From positions 186,001-250,000 of the forward strand of contig NZ_CP021422.1 in assembly GCF_002201475.1 (NCBI RefSeq): DNA of 64,000 nt, given 5' to 3'. Shown one piece after another: positions 1 through 8,165 of this stretch (the first letter of the stretch is position 1; each line of letters opens with the position of its first letter). The stretch comes from Acutalibacter muris. GTDB taxonomy: Bacteria; Bacillota; Clostridia; Oscillospirales; Acutalibacteraceae. Below the pieces are notes generated by a model. It was not told the DNA's origin. It saw only the letters and a list, made by a program, of their open reading frames with translations, and made no database searches. Made by a program: the position numbers and the translations under genes.

Positions 1-52
1 GGGTGTCCGTGTCCATGTTCATTTTCTTGGCGGGAGCGAGGAGGATTTTCAT
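1..52 (-). CDS. yaaA: YaaA-family peroxide stress protein, 5' end only
   Basis: Only the first 17 codons lie in the window, on the minus strand starting at 52. They read MKILLAPAKKMNMDTDT, the characteristic N-terminus of the YaaA/DUF328 family, which limits intracellular iron and oxidative DNA damage during peroxide stress. A purine-rich ribosome site (AAAGGAAAGG on the minus strand) and a TATAAT-like box near 78-83 precede it. The identification rests on this short but distinctive N-terminus; the rest of the gene is outside the window. Confidence 0.75.
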   Translation of the reverse strand, partial: MKILLAPAKKMNMDTDT

Positions 53-261
53 GGGGTTTTCCTTTCCTTTTTTTGCAATTATACCACAAAGCGCCCGGAT
101 TGAAAAGGGCTATTGTCATTTTCGGACGGTTGATGTATACTGGCCGCAAAGAGTGTTTATGGGGGGGGTTCACCAGGAAACACCGCAAACTCAACATGAA
201 CTTATATGTTCTGACCGCCGGCTACAGTATATCAGGGAAATCCGCCTCTCAGCGCGAAAGC

Positions 262-945
262 TTATACAAATATATAATCAAGTTTGTCGCAATTAATATT
301 ATATGATTCATCAAGCGTAATCCTTATACAGCTTATTTTCCCGCCTAAATTTAGAAACTCCTTCAATAGAAAGCCCATCTTTTCTTTTGAAGCTACTTTT
401 ACTTTCTCAAGTTGTGGTGCAAAGGCAACTATGAAATATTCAGCGCGATATCCTTTGGATAATAATGAGCAAATATTATGTAATTGTATGATTGCCCTTT
501 GAGTTTTCATATTAGGCAGCAATACCTCTTGCTCTGTTGTAATTACACTTTTTACCTCAACCAATGTTTTAGATGTGGCCGAGTAAAAATCGCATTTATA
601 ATTTTCAACAATTTGTTCAGGATAGAATAAATTGTTGTTTTTAGTTTTGGCTAAGATTGCGTTAACAATGCGATTTGCAAATCCGGTATCAACAATCAAA
701 TAATCATTTTTGTTTTGTACTGCAAAAAGGGTGAACTTCGTACGTTTAGCAGCTTTAGTCGTCTCTCTTATTAAAATCTCTTTGCCCTCAAGAGATAATA
801 AACTGCTGAGTTTGCAGGTAATAGGCACATAACATTCAAAAATTTCTTCCTCGTATAAAATATTGCAAATAAATCTACTTTTTCCTTCTGATACAAATAC
901 AGCTTTATTTAGTTTGAAGTTCATAATATTCAGCATACAATACAC
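262..945 (-). CDS. SfsA-like PD-(D/E)XK protein
   Basis: A 227-codon frame; the true start may be Met4 or Met8, since several in-frame ATGs follow each other. The N-terminal half resembles the OB-like domain of SfsA (a RT-F-T-L-FAV stretch, then DTGFANR-IV). The C-terminal half has the SfsA nuclease-like core: an Asp in CDFY followed by LVEVKSV (D...ExK), then LPNMKTQRAI--L, matching the FPDA-T-RG-KHL region of SfsA. SfsA proteins are DNA-binding or nuclease-like proteins of unclear cellular role. The sequence is divergent and AT-rich. It lies divergently from the restriction-modification operon that follows, so it may belong to that imported island rather than to sugar metabolism; this is inference from context. 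Confidence 0.6.
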   Translation of the reverse strand: MYCMLNIMNFKLNKAVFVSEGKSRFICNILYEEEIFECYVPITCKLSSLLSLEGKEILIRETTKAAKRTKFTLFAVQNKNDYLIVDTGFANRIVNAILAKTKNNNLFYPEQIVENYKCDFYSATSKTLVEVKSVITTEQEVLLPNMKTQRAIIQLHNICSLLSKGYRAEYFIVAFAPQLEKVKVASKEKMGFLLKEFLNLGGKISCIRITLDESYNINCDKLDYIFV

Positions 946-1034
946 CCCAAGTTAAAATATTATCATATATGCGCACGTTTTTCAACTCGAAACAGCCGAT
1001 AGGCGAGATCTTTTTCTTGTATATTGTATAATTG

Positions 1035-1063
1035 TTGCAAACTATCGAGTGCGGTGCTATAAT
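1035..1063 (+). promoter_or_regulatory. Promoter of the R-M operon
   Basis: TTGCAA at 1035-1040, a 17-bp spacer and TATAAT at 1058-1063, with TG one base upstream of the -10 box (extended -10). It lies 34 bp before the broken XRE gene and is the only strong promoter seen for the downstream methylase/nuclease operon. Confidence 0.7.
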
Positions 1064-1096
1064 ATAATCGCTATAGGCAAAAGCGAGGTATTCATC

Positions 1097-1300
1097 ATGG
1101 CTGTTTCGTATAATAAACTTTGAAAACTTCTTATTGATAAGAATATGAAAAAGATGCAGTTAAAAAGGGGTGCAGGCCTTGGCTCGACGACTTTATCAAA
1201 GCTTAGTAAAAATCAACCCGTATCAATGGAAGTTATGATGAAACTTTGAGGCGTCTTGGGGGATGTTATTGAAAAAATTAGAAAGGAGAGCTTATTATGA
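1097..1300 (+). pseudogene. XRE/Cro-type HTH regulator, two in-frame TGA codons
   Basis: From ATG 1097 the frame begins MAVSYNKL, then TGA (1121-1123), then KLLIDKNMKKMQL, GAGLGSTTLSKLSKN, VSMEVMMKL, TGA (1247-1249), GVLGDVIEKI, ending in a TGA that overlaps the methylase start as ATGA. This is the standard layout of the about 70-residue Cro/C1 regulators that begin MAVSYNKLW and have Cys after the later MxK(L/I). One premature stop sits where Trp is expected (TGG to TGA) and the other where Cys is expected. A few residues after the second stop (usually NCDIG) are also missing. Such small regulators commonly control R-M operons; this copy is most likely inactive. Confidence 0.7.
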
Positions 1301-2709
1301 GTCTTGCTCAAAATGCTTACATAGATGCTTCCAACGTATACGAAAGCTCTCTTGAAAACAACTATAAAAAAGATAAGGGAGTTTATTATACAGACTTATC
1401 ACTTGCCGAAAAAATGTTGATAGAGTTAAAATTGCCTAAAGATACCATAATAATGGATCCGTGCTGCGGCACAGGCGTATTTCTTTATGCTGCGAAGAAA
1501 CGCGGATTTATCAATCTTTTCGGTGCAGATCAAGATGAAAATGCTGTCAATTTTTGCCAGAATAATATTAATAACGTTTCTTTTGCTTGCTGTGACTCTA
1601 TCGGTCCATCTGCGTCTGCTTTATTGGAGGTTTTTGGATTAACTGATCAACCTGATGTTATTATAGGTAATCCTCCTTATGTGCCTTTGGCAGGAGAAGT
1701 CGAATTAAACTGTGATGAATTATTCAGACGCAGAGTTTCTAATGCTGGCAACAACTTGTTCATAGCGGCTTTAATGCGAGCATTTGAAATAGTTAAAGCA
1801 AACGGAATTGTATCATATATAATCCCAAAGAATTTCTTGCACGTAGCTGGATATAGTTTGCTTAGGAAAACACTGCTTGAAGAAAAAACTATCCTTTCTA
1901 TTATTGATATCGGTACCTATTTTAAAAAGGTTCGTGGTGAACAGATTATTCTTACTGTTAAAAACTGTGTTGCGGATAAAAAGCATAAAATTAAATTAAA
2001 GAAACTATCGAGTAATCGTTTTGTGACTATGTCAAACATTCCTCAAGCATTTTATAAGGAGGAAATCTTAATTTTTAACTGCACAGAAGATTATTTGATC
2101 TATAAGAAATTAACCTCTTCATATCAAACATTATCCGAATTATGCAAGGGTTATGTTGGCAGAGGAAAGTCAATCTCTGAAAATGCTATTGTAGGAAAAG
2201 AGATACGGAAGTTTGGGTATAAAAACCATACCGTTCCCACAACAGGCAATAAAGTCTTTATTCAAAATATCTATAGCGCAGAAGCAGGTATAATAGCTGC
2301 ATTTGGCGGCGATATGGAGGCAGCACAGACAGTTACTGTTTTTACAGACAGCGACGAAAAAATGTGCCGTTACATATTAGGCATACTTCATTCCCGATTG
2401 TGTAATCTTTTCTTGTATAAATACTGTTATAACTATTCAAAGCTTACAATGCATACGGATTCAAAGTATTTAAAGAAGATACCTCTACCATCGACCAATC
2501 AGCAGAACGAATATTTTGATTCAATACTTAGTTTGGTTGGCCGATTGGAAAGTAATGGTTATATGAGCCCAGAATGGTTTGGTTGTTTGGAGGAATTAAA
2601 TCAAATTGTATACAAGGCATATGGCATTAACGAAAAAGAGTCAGATTATATTGATTGCGAAGTAAAAAGAATTCAGTCTAAAAGGTGGATTTCAGATGGA
2701 CAACTCTAA
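1297..2709 (+). CDS. N6-adenine DNA methyltransferase (gamma order)
   Basis: A 470-aa protein with the AdoMet-binding motif I DPCCGTGVF (residues 54-62) and the catalytic motif IV NPPY (125-128), the I-then-IV order of gamma-class N6-adenine methyltransferases of type II systems (Eco57I/TaqI-like). The C-terminal half would hold the target-recognition region (for example the VGRGKSISENA stretch). The ATG overlaps the stop of the broken XRE gene, with AGAAAGGAGAG upstream as ribosome site. It overlaps the next gene by 14 bp, indicating a translationally coupled operon. It should protect one strand of the recognition site of the neighbouring nuclease; the target sequence cannot be predicted. 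Confidence 0.88.
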   Translation: MSLAQNAYIDASNVYESSLENNYKKDKGVYYTDLSLAEKMLIELKLPKDTIIMDPCCGTGVFLYAAKKRGFINLFGADQDENAVNFCQNNINNVSFACCDSIGPSASALLEVFGLTDQPDVIIGNPPYVPLAGEVELNCDELFRRRVSNAGNNLFIAALMRAFEIVKANGIVSYIIPKNFLHVAGYSLLRKTLLEEKTILSIIDIGTYFKKVRGEQIILTVKNCVADKKHKIKLKKLSSNRFVTMSNIPQAFYKEEILIFNCTEDYLIYKKLTSSYQTLSELCKGYVGRGKSISENAIVGKEIRKFGYKNHTVPTTGNKVFIQNIYSAEAGIIAAFGGDMEAAQTVTVFTDSDEKMCRYILGILHSRLCNLFLYKYCYNYSKLTMHTDSKYLKKIPLPSTNQQNEYFDSILSLVGRLESNGYMSPEWFGCLEELNQIVYKAYGINEKESDYIDCEVKRIQSKRWISDGQL

Positions 2710-3469
2710 GAAATGTAATGATCTCTCCGGCAAAGAATGGCTTCAAAATTCTTTTAGCATTTGGCGAGATTTATCTAAAACAAAAGAAGAAAAAGACTTT
2801 AAGCACCCTGCCTCCTACCCTGTATCTTTATGCAAAAAATTAATCCGTACTTTTTCAAAAGCAAATTCGTACGTGTTGGATCCCTTCAACGGTATTGGTT
2901 CTACAACTGTTGCCGCTCAGGAGCTTGGAGGCAGCGCCGTGGGAATTGATTTATCTGAAGATTTTTGTAATATAGCAAAACAACGAGTTGGTGAAGATAA
3001 TAAAATTCAGATAATTAACGGAGACAGCTTTAAAGTGTTGGAAACACTCCCCGCAGATCATTTCGATCTTTGTATTACCTCCCCGCCATATTGGGATATT
3101 CTCAATATGAAGCGCAGCGCGGATCAGAGGGATTCAGTAAATTATTCAGATAAAACCGATGACATTGGAAACATTGCGAACTATGACGAGTTTATTGAAA
3201 CCTTGTCAAACCTATTTTCTTTAGTTAATAGAGTCCTGAAAAAGGGCGGCTATTGCATTGTAAATGTAATGGATATTCGTAAAAAAAGCAGCTTCTATCC
3301 TTTACATAGTGATTTAGCCATAGCATTACAAAAAGTTGGATTTATTTATGATGATTTGATTATTTGGGATAGACAGTCGGATTACAATAATATGCGTCCT
3401 CTTGGGTATCCATATAAATTTCGCATCAATAAGGTTCACGAATACCTTTTAATATTTATTAAGGAGTAG
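2696..3469 (+). CDS. DNA methyltransferase with TSPPYW motif (N4-cytosine/N6-adenine)
   Basis: A 257-aa protein. HPASYPVSLC resembles motif X, followed by motif I LDPFNGIGSTT (61-71), an acidic GIDLS, and the catalytic motif TSPPYW (128-133). SPPYW-type catalytic motifs are typical of N4-cytosine methyltransferases, though some N6-adenine enzymes carry related forms. The C-terminus HEYLLIFIKE matches the usual end of this family. It starts inside the preceding methylase gene. Two methylases of different class in one operon suggest an asymmetric recognition sequence in which each strand is modified separately (inference). Confidence 0.85.
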   Translation: MDNSKKCNDLSGKEWLQNSFSIWRDLSKTKEEKDFKHPASYPVSLCKKLIRTFSKANSYVLDPFNGIGSTTVAAQELGGSAVGIDLSEDFCNIAKQRVGEDNKIQIINGDSFKVLETLPADHFDLCITSPPYWDILNMKRSADQRDSVNYSDKTDDIGNIANYDEFIETLSNLFSLVNRVLKKGGYCIVNVMDIRKKSSFYPLHSDLAIALQKVGFIYDDLIIWDRQSDYNNMRPLGYPYKFRINKVHEYLLIFIKE

Positions 3470-3474
3470 ATTTT

Positions 3475-3570
3475 ATGGCATTATTAGGACCAAGGGCTCT
3501 TGACACAGAGGCTGCTGTTCTTCTCCCTTTTTTAGGTGAGGTAAATGCCGGTTATGTAAGGAGAATCTGA
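3475..3570 (+). CDS. 31-aa small ORF, coupled
   Basis: ATG at 3475, preceded by TAAGGAG overlapping the methylase stop, encodes 31 residues (MALLGPRALDTEAAVLLPFL...YVRRI). Its TGA overlaps the ATG of the next gene by one base (TGATG). Good ribosome site, tight coupling and lack of gaps argue that it is translated. I do not recognise the sequence. It could be a regulatory leader, a small subunit, or the remaining N-terminus of a larger gene. Confidence 0.45.
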   Translation: MALLGPRALDTEAAVLLPFLGEVNAGYVRRI

Positions 3571-3929
3571 TGGAGGGTATTAAGATAGAACGTATTTTAG
3601 ATTTTTTAAATGATATTAAACACAAGGGTGGCCGCTTTTTTATAGAAGCAGAGGGAAAGCCGGGAGCAATGAACAAATTTATTGACGAGTATAACAGAAA
3701 ACACACTCCAGCTATCACAATAAATAGCGAGGGCATAATTGTTTTGAAAGACGACGCCAACAAATGGGCTCTTGAACTAAGGCTTTACGTCCCTATTGCT
3801 CCGCCTGCCGATATAGCACACTTGTTTGGAGGGAATAGAATTTATAAAACCGAATATTCATATCGCCTTAATGACAATAGTATTATCCGGGAATTATTCA
3901 ACAATAATTGTAAAATAGGATTAAATTAA
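3570..3929 (+). CDS. Unrecognised 119-aa protein of the R-M operon
   Basis: A small mixed alpha/beta protein with no motif I can name. It is rich in charged residues (KHKGGRFFIEAEGKPGAM near the N-terminus) and has a tyrosine-rich C-terminal part (IYKTEYSYRLND). The start is coupled to the 31-aa ORF and the stop lies 16 bp before the LAGLIDADG-like gene. All genes from 1297 to 5317 have the same low GC and dense spacing, so it is probably a component of the restriction system. No function is assigned. Confidence 0.6.
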   Translation: MEGIKIERILDFLNDIKHKGGRFFIEAEGKPGAMNKFIDEYNRKHTPAITINSEGIIVLKDDANKWALELRLYVPIAPPADIAHLFGGNRIYKTEYSYRLNDNSIIRELFNNNCKIGLN

Positions 3930-3945
3930 AAAGGATTGTGGTTTT

Positions 3946-4833
3946 GTGAATCGAGAGATGTCTTACCTTTTAGGTATGATTTGCGGCAATGGTGAAGTGC
4001 GACGTGGTGCGTCAGAAACCACTATCTCTATTGAAATTCCGCACAAAAAGCTGACAACAGAAAAAAACTGTGATGTAAGAATATATGTACGTGCAAGTAT
4101 AACCGATATTCGCACTGTATTAGAACCTCTGGTTGGCACAGGATTAAACTTTACTCAGCAGGATAATTATTCTATTATCTCTTTCACTAAGAGAAACGAT
4201 GAATATATAATGCGAGAAATCCTACGATATATCGGTAATGCAGTATCTCACGAGAATATTAGAATTGACGAAGAAGTTTTCTCTTTTACTCATGATGAGA
4301 AAATCTCTTTTCTTCAAGGCTTTGCTGATGTAACCGGGTATATTCGGAGAAGCAATTACTTCTTTAAGCCATATATGCATCGCGTTTACTTAGAAGTGCC
4401 CCATAATTGGTATTTGGTTAGTGATATTTGCTGTTTACTTAAAGATGTTAATATTCCCGTACAAACAATAGATTGGGCTCATCCTAATATGCGTGACGGC
4501 AATCTTGTTAAATATGAGGAGGGAAAACCCGATTTTTGGAAAAAGGAACATCAAATCAAAATATGGGCAAACGAGTTTTTGCCCATAGGCTTTGCTGTTC
4601 TGCATAAAAGAGAGGCTCTCACTCAGTTTGCAGCTGAATTAGCCGACGGGCTTGAAGCGGAGGGGAAAAATCCTAAAGAAGTAACCCATAAGTTTTATTG
4701 GGAGGGTAATGGAAAAGGCAAAGTCAAACCACAGCATCCCGCCGAAAACGATACTTTTATTCCTTCGGAAATTAGAGGAAAGCACTATGATTCTTGGAAA
4801 CAAATAGCTAAAGATTTAGGCTACAAGGAGTAA
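3946..4833 (+). CDS. LAGLIDADG-like protein in an R-M operon
   Basis: A 295-aa protein starting with GTG (or ATG 3958). It carries two LAGLIDADG-type helices: LLGMICGNG (residues 8-16) and LQGFADVTG (123-131), each followed by a beta-rich stretch, the layout of a monomeric two-motif LAGLIDADG endonuclease. The acidic residue normally at position 8 of each motif is Asn in the first and Thr in the second, although the Asp at position 6 is kept in the second. Catalysis by the classical mechanism is therefore doubtful. The gene sits 4 bp before the PD-(D/E)XK nuclease gene, so a role as the DNA-recognition partner of that nuclease is plausible (inference). It is not embedded in an intron or intein. 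Confidence 0.65.
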   Translation: MNREMSYLLGMICGNGEVRRGASETTISIEIPHKKLTTEKNCDVRIYVRASITDIRTVLEPLVGTGLNFTQQDNYSIISFTKRNDEYIMREILRYIGNAVSHENIRIDEEVFSFTHDEKISFLQGFADVTGYIRRSNYFFKPYMHRVYLEVPHNWYLVSDICCLLKDVNIPVQTIDWAHPNMRDGNLVKYEEGKPDFWKKEHQIKIWANEFLPIGFAVLHKREALTQFAAELADGLEAEGKNPKEVTHKFYWEGNGKGKVKPQHPAENDTFIPSEIRGKHYDSWKQIAKDLGYKE

Positions 4834-4837
4834 TAAT

Positions 4838-5317
4838 ATGAGGGAATTTGACTTATATCCGCCAATGCAAGAGTGGCTTGAATTATACTTGAGGGATAAG
4901 TACAAATCCTCAGACGAGATAATTGTAGTTGATGCACATAGCGAACGGTTAGACAGAGTTTTGAGAAAATACAATATCATACAAGAGGAAGCCATTGGCG
5001 TTGACATTCAAATTGATGTGCTTGGAATTGTAAAGAAGGCAGGCAAAGTCAAACTGTTTTTTATTGAGGCAAAAAAGACGAGCTTAACGCTCCGGGATTT
5101 AGGTCAATTGTGGGCGTATTGCAAACTGATTGATCCGGAGGAAGCGTTTTTAATGACTTCTGCGGATTTAGGAGCGTTAAATAAACTCTTGAAGGTTTAT
5201 AAGAGAGACGATCTACTTGATTTTGGAGAGGGCAAACGTATTAAGAAAATGAAAGTTGCTATTTGGAATATGCAAACCAACTCTCCCGATTCCGCAAGTA
5301 TGATTCCCAAAATCTAA
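4838..5317 (+). CDS. PD-(D/E)XK restriction endonuclease-like protein
   Basis: A 159-aa protein with a clear PD-(D/E)XK core: VDIQIDVLGIV (Asp56/Asp60), then FFIEAKK (Glu77, Lys79), then GQLWAYC, where Gln90 continues the QxxxY-like helix seen in many restriction and repair nucleases. It is shorter than most stand-alone type II endonucleases, so it may supply only the cleavage domain and use the preceding LAGLIDADG-like protein or the 119-aa protein for specificity. It is the last gene of the operon and is followed by a terminator-like hairpin at 5331. Confidence 0.75.
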   Translation: MREFDLYPPMQEWLELYLRDKYKSSDEIIVVDAHSERLDRVLRKYNIIQEEAIGVDIQIDVLGIVKKAGKVKLFFIEAKKTSLTLRDLGQLWAYCKLIDPEEAFLMTSADLGALNKLLKVYKRDDLLDFGEGKRIKKMKVAIWNMQTNSPDSASMIPKI

Positions 5318-5330
5318 TTCTCAAGTGAAA

Positions 5331-5358
5331 ATGGCGAGGTTTTTACCTCGCTATTTAA
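5331..5358 (+). terminator. Terminator of the R-M operon
   Basis: Stem GCGAGGT (5334-5340) / ACCTCGC (5345-5351) with a TTTT loop, an upstream A-rich tract and downstream TATTTAAT. It ends 41 bp after the nuclease stop. Confidence 0.6.
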
Positions 5359-5500
5359 TCGTATATCGGAATACCACATTATTATATATAATCCCGTTAA
5401 CAGCGTTGATGGTATTGTTGTTTTTGCGTATCTATTCAAGAGGGTTAGATTTTTAAGTTCTTCAGCACCTTGACAGTACCGTACCTGTTGTGATATCAGT

Positions 5501-6034
5501 TTAATCCATCAGGATGAATTTCATGATTTCTGCAGGAACGGGAACCCGTCCTCTTTTATAAGGAACAGAAAAATGCCGCTAAAGGATCTTCTGTTCACCA
5601 TGATCAATCGGAGGAGGATTACTTTGAGCTTGGAATTACGAAATTATATGAAAGCCGTACATCCGGGGAGGAAAATATCAAAACCCGGTTATCTGAAGCA
5701 GCGCATGAAGCTGAACCCGCGGGCTTTTAATGAGATCTACCGTCATCATAGCAGGAGCTTTTAAGCGGAACCCGGATTTTCTACCTTCCGCGGATATTTA
5801 GTCCTTGCTGCGGACGGCTCAGGGATCAATATCCCTACTACAAAGGAAACCCTGGAAGAATTCGGGACATCCAGCAGGAAAGGGACAAAGCCCCAGGCCT
5901 CCATAGGGCTTGGAGGTCTGTATGACGTCATGAACAGGAGGATCCTGGAGAGTGACTGCCGTAAATGCAAGTTTGATGAAATGCGGCTTGCGGAAGAACA
6001 GATTGACCGTGTGCCAGGAACAGTCGGCATATCG
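5501..6034 (+). pseudogene. IS4-family transposase, N-terminal remnant
   Basis: A frame open from about 5501 reads HQDEFHDFCRNGN, RKMPLKDLLFTM, LRNYM, KPGYLKQRMKLNP, then a TAA (5762-5764), then PGFSTFRGYLVLAADGSGINIP, GTKPQASIGLGGLYDV, KFDEMRLAEEQIDRVP. This is the N-terminal third of the IS4-type transposases common in Clostridia, including the first catalytic Asp in AADGS. It is interrupted by one stop and cut off near 6034, where an IS630-type element begins. Confidence 0.75.
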
Positions 6035-6071
6035 ATGGGTGTGAAGCTATCCGGTGTTGTCTTTTTCTTAA

Positions 6072-7181
6072 GTTATTATTCCTGAAAAACGACCTAGAAA
6101 AAAGCAGTAGAAAGTGGTAAAATAGAGAGTATGGAATACATAGATTTACGAAAACTGAAAAGTGGAGAACTCAAGCAGATACGCCGGCAGGTCGTACGCC
6201 TCAAAAAGATGGGGAAAACCGGGAAAGAAATAGAGGAATTAACCGGAGTACGGCAGAGTCGCGCCAGCGAAATATGGACGGCATATAAGCGAGAGGGAGA
6301 CAAAGCGCTGGAACCGAAGAAACACGGATTCCAGAAGGGGACGCATCTGCTTCTGACACCGGAGGAGCAGGCGGAAATACGGGAAACGATTGTTACCCGC
6401 CGCCCAGAGGAATTCGGCATTCCTGGGAGTCTGTGGACGCTGAAGAAAGTGTGTGCATACGTCTGGAAAAGGTATCGGAAAAAGATCTCGGACGGCAGTG
6501 TGTCGGATTATATGCGGCGCTGGGGCTTGACGTGCCAGCGTCCGGTCAAGCGTGCCCGGAAACAGAATCCTTCCCGTATCTAAAGGTGGCGGGAGGAAGA
6601 ATATCCGGCCATCGACCAGCGGGCCAAGGCAGAAAATGCCGTGATTTACTGGGGAGACGAGACTGGAATCGACAACTGCTCGAACTGTGAGCGCGGGTTT
6701 GCACCCAAAGGACAGCCTCCTGTTCTGTCGGTGGAAACGAAAAGAGAGAGGCTGAATATGCTTTCCGCCCTGAGCAGGCAGGGGGACGTTCGCTTTATGA
6801 TGTACGAGGATTCCATGAACCAGCAGCGCCTGATCCAATTTATGGACCGGTTGATTCGGACCTCCAACCAAAAGGTTTTCCTGATTTTGGACAACTTAAA
6901 GGTGCACCACGGGAAGAAAGCCGCAGCCTGGCTGGACAAGCATCGGGATAAAATCGAGCTGTTCTTTCTGCCGCCCTATGCTCCCGAGAGCAATCCGGAC
7001 GAATATCTCAATCACGCGCTGAAACTTTCGGTCCATTCTGGCGACTTACCTCGGACCATATACGATATCCGCCATAAAACTACTTCCTTCATGCGAACAT
7101 TACAACATTCTCCTGATAAGGTCTCCGCTTTCTTTCAACATAATCAGATTTCCTATATTCTTGTTCGGGGGTAATAATGAC
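6072..7181 (+). mobile_element. IS630-family element, about 1.1 kb
   Basis: Imperfect terminal inverted repeats GTTATTATTCC (6072-6082) and GGTAATAATGAC (7170-7181) flank a transposase reading frame of the IS630 type. The element abuts the IS4 remnant on the left and an IS5-type deletion derivative on the right. A second, further decayed copy of its 3' part lies at about 22175-22506. Confidence 0.7.
6131..7174 (+). pseudogene. IS630-family transposase with an in-frame TAA
   Basis: The first 150 codons carry an N-terminal HTH (ELTGVRQSRASEIW). A TAA at 6581-6583 interrupts the frame, which continues in phase as RWREEEYPAIDQRAKAEN, then WGDETGI (first catalytic Asp), LDNLKVHH (second Asp) and FLPPYAPESNPDEYLNHALK (third acidic residue). 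The DDE core is therefore complete apart from a single nonsense codon, and the copy should be inactive. Confidence 0.85.
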
Positions 7182-7186
7182 ATTAG

Positions 7187-7734
7187 ACCTCTTGCGAAAA
7201 TAAAAGAAGTGCGATAAAATAGAAACATGAAATACGAAAAGCTAGCGGAATATTCAAACACAAGATTTCGGAGAATTACCGGGGTAAAGCGTGCAACATT
7301 TGACAAGCTGGTAGAAATTCTGCGAAAAGGATATGCGGAAAAGCCCCGGCGTCGTGGGAGAACGCCAAAGCTGAGCATAGAGGATCTGCTGTTGGCCACC
7401 CTGGAATATCTGAGGGAGCACCGTACCTATACCTATGCCCATATAACAGCCAGCTATGGAATAGCGGAAAGCAATATCTACCGAGGAAGCAAGTGTGCCA
7501 ATTCTCTTCTGCCAAAAAAGCGTTCCAAGAACCCTCCGTTGTCCAAACAAGAACGCAAAGATAATCGCAAGATTTCTAAGAAACGTATCTTTATTGAACA
7601 CGCTATCTGCTTTGTCAAAAGGTTTCGTATTCTCTCTGAACGCTATCGCAACCGCAGGCATCGTTTCGCGCTTCGCTTTTCTTTGATTGCTGGTATCTGC
7701 AATTTTGACCGCTTTGCCTAATTTCGCAAGAGGT
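7187..7734 (+). mobile_element. IS5-type element, internally deleted
   Basis: Perfect 13-bp inverted repeats ACCTCTTGCGAAA (7187-7199) and TTTCGCAAGAGGT (7722-7734) bound a 548-bp unit, too short for a complete IS5 element. It is inserted directly in a group II intron reverse transcriptase gene on the other strand. Confidence 0.75.
7227..7721 (+). pseudogene. IS5-type transposase lacking its catalytic middle
   Basis: A 164-codon frame: the N-terminus RFRRITGVKRATFDKLV and the HTH segment LSIEDLLLATLEYLREHRTY are typical of IS5-group transposases. The frame then jumps from ESNIYR to PKKRSKNPPLSKQE, and the usual C-terminal ERYRNRRHRF-LRF end is present. Roughly 100 residues containing the first two Asp residues of the DDE triad are missing, so the protein is non-functional although the frame is open. 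Confidence 0.75.
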
Positions 7735-7944
7735 GTATTGAACAATCATGTCTATTTTCTTCTGGCTGAACCTGTCGGCGGTATCATTATTATCCACGCC
7801 TTTTGTGCCTGCGCCTTTGTTTGCGTATAAATTCTTATATGCAGTATAGTATGAGTCTGGACGCAGTAAATAACGGTAGAGCCTTGTGAAGATTTCCTCT
7901 GGGTGGTTCCTTGAATTCTCACTAATTTTCTCTAAAATCTCCAT
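7735..7944 (-). pseudogene. Group II intron reverse transcriptase, N-terminal fragment
   Basis: On the minus strand from 7944 the frame reads MEILEKISENSRN, then FTRLYRYLLRPDSYYTAYKN, YANKGAGTKGVDN, the conserved beginning of group II intron reverse transcriptase/maturases. It is cut after about 70 residues by the end of the IS5-type element at 7734. Confidence 0.75.
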
Positions 7945-7949
7945 CGTTA

Positions 7950-8102
7950 GAACTGCTGGATGAGTACGACGGCGCTTTCGAGGATGTCCACCGGCTCCAT
8001 CTGCGGCTCACCTACGCCGAGGGTGTCCGCTTCGGGGCGCGCCTCATGCTGGAAACGCTCTGTGATAGAGGCAAACCGCCGCCCCACAGGAAGAGGAATT
8101 AG
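7950..8102 (+). pseudogene. DUF6809-like protein, C-terminal fragment
   Basis: The frame ELLDEYDGAFEDVHRLHLRL, TYAEGVRFGARLMLETL ends at TAG 8100-8102 and matches the C-terminal end of small proteins (DUF6809-type) frequently encoded in Clostridia conjugative elements. There is no start; the 5' part is lost at the junction near 7948. Confidence 0.5.
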
Positions 8103-8165
8103 GCCAGGAGGGGCCGCGCCGAAGGGGGCGGCCTTTCACTATATCATTTCAATGGAGGAATGTGT

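Noticed and set aside
1097..1300. TGA recoding (Trp or selenocysteine) in the XRE gene
   Set aside because: Intact genes in the window end with TGA and use TGG for Trp, no SECIS-like structure was seen, and additional residues are missing after the second TGA; decay is simpler.
3946..4833. LAGLIDADG gene as an intron- or intein-borne homing endonuclease
   Set aside because: It is a separate ORF with its own start inside a compact operon; the flanking genes are not interrupted and no splice elements are visible.
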